From JAUZQZ01 sp036985955 (GTDB lineage: Bacteria > Pseudomonadota > Zetaproteobacteria > Mariprofundales > Mariprofundaceae): a stretch of DNA of 5,855 nt. Within the stretch, counting starts at the first letter, position 1, and each line of letters starts with the position of its first letter. A model generated the notes under the pieces. The model was given only the letters and a program-made list of their open reading frames with translations, was not told the origin of the DNA and ran no database searches. Of the stretch, positions 1 through 5,815 are shown piece after piece. The translations under genes and the position numbers were made by a program. The stretch lies in the NCBI GenBank assembly GCA_036985955.1, contig BTQQ01000112.1, forward strand, positions 1 to 5,855, read 5' to 3'.

Positions 1-502
1 TACGAGACAGGGACGATTGCCTTTGTTGCATACCCGTACGCCTTAAAAGCCGGTAATTCATATGGCTTCCTGTGGTCTTGCAAATCATTTTACATAAATC
101 AGCCGCATGATGGCGGCCTGCCCTTCGCATGCGGGAGATGGGCATGGGCACGGGAAGCAGAATGTCCTGCGGTGAAAAAATTGTTGCAAGCTTTGTTGAC
201 GCTGTTCGAATCAGCCATTCCAGTCCCGCATCATTACCATGCAGTTTCCACGCCAGAATAGCCGTGCGCACAGATCCGGTGTAGGTGTACAGGCTAATCG
301 TCCGGGCCTGTGGTGGTGATTTCTTCAGGCAACGGCCACAGGGTCCCGGTGCAATGTCTTCGGGCATGGCCTTTCCACACAGATGGCAAACATGTTTTGG
401 CCATACATGGATTGTATGGGCGCAGTCCGCACAGCAAGTCTGGTGCGTCGTGACCGGTACGTGGCAAAAAACACAAGTCGGGGGCAGCAGCGTGTCCCGC
501 AA
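1..502 (-). CDS. comF: ComF-family phosphoribosyltransferase, N-terminal part (cut by left edge)
   Basis: The minus strand is open from position 502 to the left edge (167 codons) with no stop. The start of the protein carries four CxxC-type pairs (C10/C13, C24/C27, C39/C42, C55/C58 counted from the TTG), the zinc-ribbon layout of ComF proteins, preceded by the usual LLPPxC. Further on are SLYTYTGSVRTAI, LLPVPMPISRMRRAGRHHA and LLRRTGMQQRQSSLSR, which match the conserved ComF blocks 'PVP....R..RG' and 'R.T..Q..L'. The PRPP-binding DDV.TTG loop would lie beyond the edge; the family is normally about 220-250 residues. ComF homologues support DNA uptake in naturally competent bacteria, but many family members have no proven role. 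I chose TTG at 502 because AGGAG lies 8 nt upstream. In-frame ATGs at 544 and 556 have weaker ribosome-binding sequence and would overlap the bioF start. The gene is divergent from bioF. Family assignment is firm; the start is uncertain. Confidence 0.87.
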   Translation of the reverse strand, partial: MRDTLLPPTCVFCHVPVTTHQTCCADCAHTIHVWPKHVCHLCGKAMPEDIAPGPCGRCLKKSPPQARTISLYTYTGSVRTAILAWKLHGNDAGLEWLIRTASTKLATIFSPQDILLPVPMPISRMRRAGRHHAADLCKMICKTTGSHMNYRLLRRTGMQQRQSSLSR

Positions 503-510
503 GTGGTTAA

Positions 511-515
511 CTCCT
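511..515 (-). promoter_or_regulatory. Shine-Dalgarno AGGAG for the comF TTG start
   Basis: The minus strand reads AGGAG followed by 8 nt and then TTG (500-502). It is the best ribosome-binding sequence near the comF 5' end and is the reason for preferring the TTG start over the upstream ATGs at 544 and 556. Confidence 0.5.
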
Positions 516-533
516 AATGACAGGAAGGTTGAC

Positions 534-538
534 AGGGG
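534..538 (+). promoter_or_regulatory. Putative ribosome-binding site of bioF
   Basis: AGGGG lies 4 nt before ATG 543, with a second purine run AGGAAGG at 522-528. It supports the ATG at 543 over the longer in-frame extension and over ATGs 555 and 564. The 4-nt spacing is slightly short. Confidence 0.5.
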
Positions 539-542
539 TGGC

Positions 543-1709
543 ATGGCATCCAGCATGCCTGTTATGCCTGACAGCTGCAATTGGTTTGACCCCGTGGCCA
601 CATCCCGCCGGCGTGTTTTTACGCGCAGCCAGCGATTGGGTGTATGGATTGAAATAGACGGGGTACGGTTGCTAAATTTTTCATCCAACGATTATCTGGG
701 TTTAAGTTTCCATCCTGCCGTCCAGAAAGCAGCCATCGAAACCATCCGGCATGATGGTTTCGGCAGCGGTGCTTCGCGTCTGGTAAGCGGTGATGATCCG
801 CTTCTTCACGAGCTGGAAGATGCGCTGGTTCGCTGGAAGGGATATGAAGCGGCGCTGGTTATGGGTTCAGGCATGCTGGCCAATATCGGATTGCTGAATG
901 CGTTAGCGGAGCGTGGAACACACCTGTTTTGCGACAAACTCAATCATGCTTCACTGGTGGATGGCGCGCGTCTGGCCCGCAGCACAACCCACCGGTATGC
1001 CCATCTTGATCTGGTTGGACTGGAACGATTGCTTGAAAAACACCGTGTATCACGGCGCATCATTGTCAGCGATGGCGTATTCAGCATGGATGGAGATTGT
1101 GCGGATGTTCATGCCCTGATGCAGTTGGCGGATGCCTATGATGCGCTTGTGGTGCTGGATGATGCCCATGGCCTGGGCACAGTGGGGCCGGGTGGATGTG
1201 GTCTTGCGGCGGAAGCCGGGGTGCAGGGTCATGCGCGCCTGATTGAGGTTGGAACCTGTGGTAAGGCGCTGGGTGCGTATGGTGCATTTATTCTGGGATC
1301 GTCGGAGATGATTGAAGGGCTGCGCCAACGCTGCCGCACCATGATTTATTCCACGGCTTTGCCCCCATGCGCTCCGTCCGCCGCACTGGCTTCCCTGAAA
1401 GTATTACAGGAAGAAAATCTGTCACAAAGATTGCAAGAGAATGTAAAACTGTTTCTCCATCTGGCGCGACAGGCAGGTTTGCCACTTGTTGCATCCCGCA
1501 CACCCATCCAGCCATTGATTCTGGGTTCGGATGAGGCTGCATTGCAGGCATCTTCCCGGCTGCGTGAACACGGTTTTTTTGTGTCCGCTATTCGCCCGCC
1601 TGCGGTGCCGGAGAGGACGGCCCGGTTACGCATCACTCTTTCGGCGGCGCATGAGGCTGAACATATAAAAAACCTGGTCAAAGCCCTTGTTATGGTCATA
1701 AACACATGA
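543..1709 (+). CDS. bioF: 8-amino-7-oxononanoate synthase (KAPA synthase, BioF)
   Basis: This is a PLP-dependent alpha-oxoamine synthase that condenses pimeloyl-ACP (or pimeloyl-CoA) with L-alanine to give KAPA in the cytoplasm, the first step of biotin ring assembly. The 388-residue product is close to E. coli BioF (384). Visible family blocks are NFSSNDYLGL (residues 45-54), GSGASRLVSGDDPLLHELE, the PLP-ring segment DDAHGLG (D206, H209) and the Schiff-base lysine K241 in TCGKALGAYGAF. The reading frame is open back to 285, but those codons lie antisense to comF. I start at ATG 543 because AGGGG sits just upstream at 534-538 and the length then fits the family; ATGs at 555 and 564 lack a good ribosome-binding site. 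It is the first gene of an operon, and its TGA overlaps the bioH ATG (ATGA at 1706-1709). No BirA-type operator (TTGTAAACC...GGTTTACAA) was seen upstream. Confidence 0.97.
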   Translation: MASSMPVMPDSCNWFDPVATSRRRVFTRSQRLGVWIEIDGVRLLNFSSNDYLGLSFHPAVQKAAIETIRHDGFGSGASRLVSGDDPLLHELEDALVRWKGYEAALVMGSGMLANIGLLNALAERGTHLFCDKLNHASLVDGARLARSTTHRYAHLDLVGLERLLEKHRVSRRIIVSDGVFSMDGDCADVHALMQLADAYDALVVLDDAHGLGTVGPGGCGLAAEAGVQGHARLIEVGTCGKALGAYGAFILGSSEMIEGLRQRCRTMIYSTALPPCAPSAALASLKVLQEENLSQRLQENVKLFLHLARQAGLPLVASRTPIQPLILGSDEAALQASSRLREHGFFVSAIRPPAVPERTARLRITLSAAHEAEHIKNLVKALVMVINT

Positions 1710-2443
1710 GGCCAGCATTGGTCTTTGTGCCCGGATGGGGACAGTCCGGTAAGGCTTGGCATAAGCAAAGCGTATATTTTTCAAAGGACTGGCCGGTACA
1801 AGTTGTCAATCTTCCCGGTCACGGCGGTATGCCGGATGCGCCGGCCGGAAGCTGGCTCAAGGAGCTCAGCAATGCGTTGCCAGATCAGCCATGCATTCTC
1901 GTTGGATGGTCGCTGGGTGGCATGCTGGCCATTCAACTGGCGCATTGCTGGCCGGAAAAACTGGTCGGGCTTGTGCTGGTTTCTTCCACACCCTGCTTCC
2001 GGGTAAAATCGGATTGGGAACAGGGATGTTCCGACGAGCAATTCCATGCATTTGAGCAGGCACTGGAGCACGATCCAGACAAATTGCTCGGACAATTTTT
2101 CATGCTGATGCTGCACGGAGATGCAATGTCGCGCGGGCGTTTTAATGCCATTGCCAAAGAGGCAGTGGACCGGAAGCATCCGCCTTTGCCGGAAGCATTG
2201 CGGTCGGGCCTGAAACTGTTGGACACACTGGATTTGCGCGCTCAACTGGCAGATATTTTGGTTCCAACGCTGGTGATGCATGGCACACATGATCAGATTG
2301 CACCGGTGGAAGCAGGTCGCTATCTGGCCGGGCATATTCCTGATGCAAGCCTGCGTATCATGGAATACGGCCATGCCCCGCATTTAACACAAGATAAAAC
2401 ATTTAACGAATATCTGGAGCAATGGTGTCTGAACATCATATAA
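1706..2443 (+). CDS. bioH: Pimeloyl-ACP methyl ester carboxylesterase (BioH)
   Basis: This alpha/beta-hydrolase of 245 residues demethylates pimeloyl-ACP methyl ester, ending the BioC-primed chain extension and giving pimeloyl-ACP to BioF. The N-terminal VPGWG is the oxyanion-hole segment (PGWG rather than the HGWG of E. coli). The nucleophile elbow is GWSLGGM with Ser69, the catalytic acid is probably Asp196 in MHGTHDQIAP, and the general base is His223 in YGHAPHL; order and spacing fit BioH (256 residues in E. coli). Its position between bioF and bioC supports BioH over a generic esterase. The start ATG overlaps the bioF stop by 4 bp and has no clear Shine-Dalgarno, which suggests translation by re-initiation from bioF. 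Its 3' end overlaps bioC by 22 bp. The remaining doubt is between BioH proper and an analogous pimeloyl-ester esterase, since families such as BioG and BioK do the same job. Confidence 0.9.
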   Translation: MRPALVFVPGWGQSGKAWHKQSVYFSKDWPVQVVNLPGHGGMPDAPAGSWLKELSNALPDQPCILVGWSLGGMLAIQLAHCWPEKLVGLVLVSSTPCFRVKSDWEQGCSDEQFHAFEQALEHDPDKLLGQFFMLMLHGDAMSRGRFNAIAKEAVDRKHPPLPEALRSGLKLLDTLDLRAQLADILVPTLVMHGTHDQIAPVEAGRYLAGHIPDASLRIMEYGHAPHLTQDKTFNEYLEQWCLNII

Positions 2444-3303
2444 ATTCATATCGGGTTGGTCAGCGCTTCTCGCAAGCCATGACCACCTACGATAAACATG
2501 CCGTGTTGCAGCGTGAGGTGGCCCAACGGCTCATTACGCATATTGAATTTACCCGGTTGAAACCGAAACGGATTCTCGATATTGGTTGTGGCACGGGGTA
2601 TTTCACCGGATTGCTACGAGGCCGTTTCAAACGGGCGCATATTGTGGCATTGGACCTGGCTGGCACCATGACCGAAGCGGCGAAAAAGCAGCATGTTCGT
2701 AGCTTTCCATGGCAAGCCAAAACGCAATTTGCTACGGCGGATGCGCTGGCGCTTCCTTTCCCTGATGCCGGATTCGATCTGGTATGCTCCAATCTGACCA
2801 TGCAGTGGGTTACAGAACCCGAGCGGATGCTGGCAGAGATGCGGCGTGTGCTGGCACCGGGCGGTTTGATGCTGCTATCCACCTTTGGCCGCCGCACCCT
2901 GTCCGAGTTGCGTCAATCGCTGGCATCTATCAAACATGAATATGCAGGCCTGGTGCTCCCCTTCCCCGATGTTACCAATCTGGGCAACTGTCTGATGGAA
3001 TTGCCGGTGGAATTGCCAGTGACGGACGCGGATTTATTCACGTTGACCTACCCGGACGCCATGGCGCTGGTGCGTGAACTCAAGGCGTGGGGCGCATCCG
3101 CCAGTGCTATATCCAACCGGCCCGGCGGTCTTTATGGGCGTGGTCTGTTGCGGCAACTGGATGCGGCGTACAACACCACACATCAAATGGAGGATGGCCG
3201 TGTTCGTGCCACCTTCGAGGTCTTGTATGCGCAAGCCTGGTATGCCGAAGCGCCGCATACCTATGATAATGTGATACCCATTCAGGTTGAACATGGGAGT
3301 TAG
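2422..3303 (+). CDS. bioC: Malonyl-ACP O-methyltransferase (BioC)
   Basis: This SAM-dependent class I methyltransferase (293 residues; E. coli BioC has 251) methylates malonyl-ACP so that the fatty acid synthase accepts it as a primer for pimelate synthesis. SAM motif I is ILDIGCGTGYFTG (D53-G59), followed by an acidic turn VALDLA, the segment LPFPDAGFDLVCSNLTMQWV, which resembles the BioC-typical 'SNLA.QW', and the post-motif EMRRVLAPGGLMLLSTFG. The N-terminal FSQAMTTYDKHAVLQREVAQRL is also BioC-like. The start lies inside bioH. GGAG at 2416-2419 is only 2 nt from ATG 2422 but 5 nt from the adjacent GTG at 2425, so initiation may be at either codon. The 3' end overlaps bioD by 11 bp. The extra length is mostly in the C-terminal half, after the Rossmann core. 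Confidence 0.94.
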   Translation: MVSEHHINSYRVGQRFSQAMTTYDKHAVLQREVAQRLITHIEFTRLKPKRILDIGCGTGYFTGLLRGRFKRAHIVALDLAGTMTEAAKKQHVRSFPWQAKTQFATADALALPFPDAGFDLVCSNLTMQWVTEPERMLAEMRRVLAPGGLMLLSTFGRRTLSELRQSLASIKHEYAGLVLPFPDVTNLGNCLMELPVELPVTDADLFTLTYPDAMALVRELKAWGASASAISNRPGGLYGRGLLRQLDAAYNTTHQMEDGRVRATFEVLYAQAWYAEAPHTYDNVIPIQVEHGS

Positions 3304-4012
3304 TGTTTTTATTACCGCCACCGATACGGATGCGGGCAAGACTTTTGTTACGGCATCACTGGCGCGCGCGCTTGCGGAAACAGAACTGAAGATATGTGCC
3401 CTGAAACCGGTGTGCTGTGGCCGTACCGCCGGCCAAATAAACCCGGATATCAAGGCCTTGTTGCGTGCGCAGGGGGTGCCGGACACGCAAACGGATGCCA
3501 TCAACCTTTATGATTTCGCTGAGTTTGCCGCGCCCAGCCAGGCGGCAGCAAAAGAAGGCCAACGTATCGAACCTGAAAAACTGGTGCAGTGGTGTAGTGC
3601 CAGGATGAAGGAACATGACGTTACTTTGATCGAAGGCGTGGGGGGAGTAATGGTTCCGTTAACGGAGCATTTTCTGGTCAGCGACTGGTTGGTTGCCATG
3701 CCGGATTGTGTTGTCGTGCTTGTTGTGCGAACACGGATCGGTGGCATTAATCATGCGTTGCTCACCCTGAAACAATTACATCATATGGGCCGCGAGCCAG
3801 CCTGGGTGGTATTGAGCGATGTCGACGGGTCGGGTCATGCCATGCTGGCCCGGCATGCGGAGGCTCTGTCACCATTTCTGCCTCCCCGCACACAGCAGTT
3901 ATTACTTTCTCATGTGCCTGAAGTGGATTATGCTCCACCACAATCGCTGGCCGGACTGGTTGGCGATATTCAAATGCGGACGAGGGAGGGATATGCGCGT
4001 TCTGATTGTTGA
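3293..4012 (+). CDS. bioD: ATP-dependent dethiobiotin synthetase (BioD)
   Basis: BioD closes the ureido ring of 7,8-diaminopelargonate with CO2 and ATP to give dethiobiotin. The product has 239 residues (E. coli about 225). The P-loop is ATDTDAGKT (residues 9-17, Lys16), where the first glycine of the usual GTDTxxGKT is alanine. ALKPV carries Lys38, and IEGVGGVMVPL (Glu114) matches the 'EG.GG...P' substrate/Mg site; IGGINHALLT is the later conserved block. The frame also has a TTG at 3287, but ATG 3293 is preceded by AGG at 3284-3286 with 6-nt spacing and gives the usual BioD N-terminus. The gene overlaps bioC by 11 bp and the following response regulator by 20 bp, so all three are probably translationally coupled. 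Confidence 0.96.
   Translation: MGVSVFITATDTDAGKTFVTASLARALAETELKICALKPVCCGRTAGQINPDIKALLRAQGVPDTQTDAINLYDFAEFAAPSQAAAKEGQRIEPEKLVQWCSARMKEHDVTLIEGVGGVMVPLTEHFLVSDWLVAMPDCVVVLVVRTRIGGINHALLTLKQLHHMGREPAWVVLSDVDGSGHAMLARHAEALSPFLPPRTQQLLLSHVPEVDYAPPQSLAGLVGDIQMRTREGYARSDC
3982..3990 (+). promoter_or_regulatory. Strong ribosome-binding site for the response regulator, inside bioD
   Basis: GAGGGAGGG within the bioD 3' end lies just before ATG 3993 and offers GAGG at 7-nt spacing. It fixes the start and suggests the receiver gene is translated efficiently in its own right, unlike bioH, which has no visible site. Confidence 0.7.
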
Positions 4013-4370
4013 AGACGAGGAAGCTATTCAGGGGATTCTTGCTTCATTTCTGAAACGGTATGGTCAGGAACGGGGTGTTGAAATATCCGTGAAGGCACTA
4101 TTCGATCCCGTTCAGGCATTGTTTGAACTTACGTCCAGTGGTGATTCCTATGATCTTGTTCTTCTGGATGTGCGCCTGCCCAAGCTGACAGGTGATGAGA
4201 TTTACAACAGCCTGATACAGGTTGCGCCCGGTGTGCTGGACCGAGTATTGTTTGTTACCGGTTACCGTCAGGATGTGGAAGATCGGTTCCCCGGCCTGAA
4301 CCTGCACATTCTGGACAAGCCATTTCGCTATCAGCAACTTATAGAGTCGATTGATAAAGTCATAGCTTAA
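3993..4370 (+). CDS. Single-domain response regulator (receiver domain only)
   Basis: The 125-residue protein is one CheY-like REC domain with no output domain. MRVLIVEDEE gives the acidic pocket E7/D8, the phospho-acceptor is D59 in VLLDVRLPKLTGDE, the switch threonine is T89 in VLFVTGYR, and the conserved lysine is K109 in LDKPF. All residues needed for phosphorylation are present. Partner kinase and output are unknown; such proteins act by protein-protein contact or in phosphorelays. A strong GAGGGAGGG run (3982-3990) precedes ATG 3993, which lies inside bioD (20-bp overlap). The frame continues upstream, but those codons are a bioD shadow. No histidine kinase is in the window. Placing a receiver protein at the end of a biotin operon is not standard and may simply be co-transcription. 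It is followed by a 34-bp palindrome that contains its stop codon. Confidence 0.92.
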   Translation: MRVLIVEDEEAIQGILASFLKRYGQERGVEISVKALFDPVQALFELTSSGDSYDLVLLDVRLPKLTGDEIYNSLIQVAPGVLDRVLFVTGYRQDVEDRFPGLNLHILDKPFRYQQLIESIDKVIA

Positions 4371-4400
4371 CCCGGACTATTCATGAATAGTCCGGGTTAA
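4367..4400. repeat. Perfect 34-bp palindrome at the convergent gene ends
   Basis: Two 17-bp arms (4367-4383 and 4384-4400) are exact reverse complements with no spacer; each arm begins or ends with TTAACCCGGACTATTCA or its complement. RNA from either strand could fold into about 15 bp with a CAUG tetraloop. The left arm contains the TAA of the response regulator (4368-4370), and the centre contains the TGA of the minus-strand Nudix gene (4381-4383). It is placed as a bidirectional terminator, but no T-run follows on either strand, so it is not a textbook intrinsic terminator. A 3'-end stabilising hairpin or a dyad protein site is also possible. Confidence 0.9.
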
Positions 4401-4980
4401 GACCAGTAGCGCCAAAAGCCAGTAACAGGGCCAGCAAAGGTGGCGCTGAATTAATGCGGCCCTCGGTCATCCACTGCATGGCCTGTTTACGGCTCACCCA
4501 TCGGGTGCGGATATCCTCATGTTCTTTATCCAGTCCGCCACCGCTGCCGCAGGGCTTGTCCGCATCCACTTCGCCCAGATACAGGTAAATACGCTCGGAT
4601 GATCCGCCGGGTGTGGAGTAATAGCTACCCAGAGGCCGGAGTGTTTCCGGCGCATAACCTGCTTCTTCAACACATTCGCGCCGCGCGCAGGCCTCGGGAT
4701 CTTCGCCTTCATCAATCATACCGGCCACGATTTCGATCAGCCATGCATCTTTTTCTTCAACATCGCCGCGCGCAGCCGGACCGATACGGAATTGTTCGAT
4801 GAACAGGACGTCATCTCTGGCGGGATCATAAAGCAGTACGGCCACAGCATCACCGCGTTCCAGATGCTCGCGCACGATGGTTTGTTTACCGCCATCGAAA
4901 CGGTCATGTTCCACCGTATAGGCATCGAGTTGGAAGAATCCCCGGTACAAGGGATGTTTTTCCTTCATTTGAAAGTGCAT
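4381..4980 (-). CDS. nudF: Nudix hydrolase, ADP-ribose pyrophosphatase type (NudF-like)
   Basis: The 199-residue protein (E. coli NudF 209) hydrolyses ADP-ribose to AMP and ribose 5-phosphate if the subfamily call is right. A complete Nudix box spans residues 87-109: G87, five residues, E93, seven residues, then R101-E102-x-x-E105-E106-x-G108. The N-terminal YRGFFQLDAYTVEHDRFDGG and VLLYDPARDDVLFIEQFRIGP are typical of the ADP-ribose subfamily, as is the LGSYYSTPGGSSERIYLYLGEVD segment after the box. The start ATG at 4980 is preceded by AGAGG with 8-nt spacing (complement at 4989-4992). The last residues (NPDYS) and the stop are encoded inside the palindrome shared with the response regulator. 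It is divergent from the hemolysin III-like gene. Exact substrate preference cannot be read from sequence; the symbol is by family resemblance. Confidence 0.92.
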   Translation of the reverse strand: MHFQMKEKHPLYRGFFQLDAYTVEHDRFDGGKQTIVREHLERGDAVAVLLYDPARDDVLFIEQFRIGPAARGDVEEKDAWLIEIVAGMIDEGEDPEACARRECVEEAGYAPETLRPLGSYYSTPGGSSERIYLYLGEVDADKPCGSGGGLDKEHEDIRTRWVSRKQAMQWMTEGRINSAPPLLALLLAFGATGLNPDYS

Positions 4981-5089
4981 CGTTATTTCCTCTTTATTTC
5001 ACTGTTTGTTCCGGCCTTTTCCGGCACGAATCAAAATATGTTATCGATGTCCATCATGCCACGGCGTAGAATGCAAATCATGTATCCAC
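4981..5089. other. Divergent intergenic region, Nudix and hemolysin III genes
   Basis: This 109-bp gap must hold the 5' signals of both flanking genes. The Nudix ribosome-binding site is at 4989-4992. On the plus strand, TAGAAT at 5067-5072 resembles a -10 box and would give a leader of roughly 10 nt before ATG 5090, but no good -35 sits 16-18 bp upstream. A direct repeat TTCCGGC occurs at 5010-5016 and 5020-5026. No operator or riboswitch was recognised. Confidence 0.4.
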
Positions 5090-5728
5090 ATGCGGAACAG
5101 GCATGATACCGTGTATTATGGCGAAAAGTTCAACAGTATCAGTCACTTGCTGGGAGCTATAGCGGCGACAGTCGGCCTTGTAATACTGGTGGTGACGGCC
5201 GTCCGAAGCGGGGACGTGTGGAGTATTGTCAGCTGCAGTATTTACGGCGCCACATTGATGAACCTGTACCTTGCCTCGACGCTGTATCACAGCATAAGAG
5301 GCTGGGCCAAGCCCTTCCTGCTCAAACTCGACCATCTCTCTATCTACCTTCTGATAGCCGGAACCTATACGCCATTTACCCTGGTCAGCCTGCGTGGAGG
5401 CTGGGGCTGGAGTTTGTTCGGTATCGAATGGGGGCTGGCATTGCTTGGCATGACGCTGGACATGCTGCATCGCAAGGGATCGCGGGCCGTGCAGGTGACT
5501 ATTTATCTGCTGATGGGCTGGCTGATCGCCATCGCCCTGCCCGCACTTTTACAGGTCTTGCCTGACTCCGGCATTGCCCTGCTGCTGGCTGGAGGTGTTT
5601 TTTATACCGTAGGCATCATTTTTTACGGCATTGATGAAAGGATGCGGCATGCACATGGTATCTGGCACCTGTTCGTGCTGGCCGGTAGCGCTTGCCATTA
5701 CTTCGCGATACTTCTCTATGTTGCCTGA
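5090..5728 (+). CDS. Hemolysin III / PAQR-family (TrhA/YqfA-like) membrane protein
   Basis: This 212-residue inner-membrane protein of the hemolysin III/PAQR family has about seven hydrophobic helices filling nearly the whole length after residue 20. Family signatures are YGEKFNSISH (His19), STLYHS (His67), LDHLSIYLLIAGTYTPF (Asp81), GIDER before the last helix, and HAHGIWHLFVLAGSACHYFAI (His189, His193). By analogy with adiponectin receptors, His67, Asp81, His189 and His193 would form the membrane zinc site. Bacterial members have been linked to membrane homeostasis; the hemolysin name comes from one Bacillus protein and does not predict toxicity. ATG 5090 is chosen because it puts the YGE..NS motif at the N-terminus, as in relatives, although no clear Shine-Dalgarno is visible. 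The frame is open upstream to TTG 5006. The gene converges on the cold-shock gene. Confidence 0.93.
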   Translation: MRNRHDTVYYGEKFNSISHLLGAIAATVGLVILVVTAVRSGDVWSIVSCSIYGATLMNLYLASTLYHSIRGWAKPFLLKLDHLSIYLLIAGTYTPFTLVSLRGGWGWSLFGIEWGLALLGMTLDMLHRKGSRAVQVTIYLLMGWLIAIALPALLQVLPDSGIALLLAGGVFYTVGIIFYGIDERMRHAHGIWHLFVLAGSACHYFAILLYVA

Positions 5729-5743
5729 ACACAACGACCATAT

Positions 5744-5785
5744 AAAAAAACACCCCGCCGAATGATTGACATTGGGCGGGGTGTT
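5744..5785 (-). terminator. Intrinsic terminator of the cold-shock gene
   Basis: On the minus strand, AACACCCCGCC (5785-5775) pairs with GGCGGGGTGTT (5759-5749) in an 11-bp GC-rich stem. After one G-G/C-C type mismatch the stem can extend by 4 bp (AATG/CATT) around a 5-nt loop. The hairpin is followed by a T-run (complement of the A-run at 5744-5750), about 30 nt after the cold-shock stop. Read on the plus strand there is no T-run, so it ends the minus transcript best, though it may also hinder read-through from the hemolysin III gene. Confidence 0.88.
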
Positions 5786-5815
5786 GAAATCAGGTCTGCT
5801 TACGCAAACGATGAT

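Noticed and set aside
505..512. GGTTAACT as a possible biotin-repressor half-site
   Set aside because: BirA operators need a paired TTGTAAACC/GGTTTACAA arrangement and BioR sites resemble TTATMKATAA; neither is present around it.
529..534. TTGACA, an exact -35 consensus just before bioF
   Set aside because: No -10-like hexamer occurs 16-18 bp downstream, where the bioF coding sequence has already begun.
285..542. In-frame 86-codon extension of bioF upstream of ATG 543
   Set aside because: It lies antisense to well-conserved ComF coding sequence, has no BioF-like content, and would make BioF far longer than the family.
1346..1768. Minus-strand open frame of 140 codons over the bioF end and bioH start
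   Set aside because: It is a shadow of bioF and bioH with no family motif.
1781..2383. Long minus-strand open frame (200 codons) inside bioH
   Set aside because: It is antisense to a gene with an intact catalytic triad, shows no recognisable domain, and its composition is what the complement of bioH codons produces.
3034..3504. Minus-strand open frame of 156 codons across the bioC/bioD junction
   Set aside because: Both plus-strand genes here are clear family members; the antisense frame has no recognisable domain.
872..3849. ATGCTGGCC occurring in bioF, bioH and bioD (near 874, 1921 and 3841) as a possible short repeat or uptake signal
   Set aside because: Each copy is in frame and encodes Met-Leu-Ala with favoured codons, so shared codon choice explains it.
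4792..5106. Plus-strand open frame of 104 codons antisense to the Nudix 5' end
   Set aside because: It covers conserved Nudix coding sequence and the divergent promoter region, has no ribosome-binding site of note and no domain.
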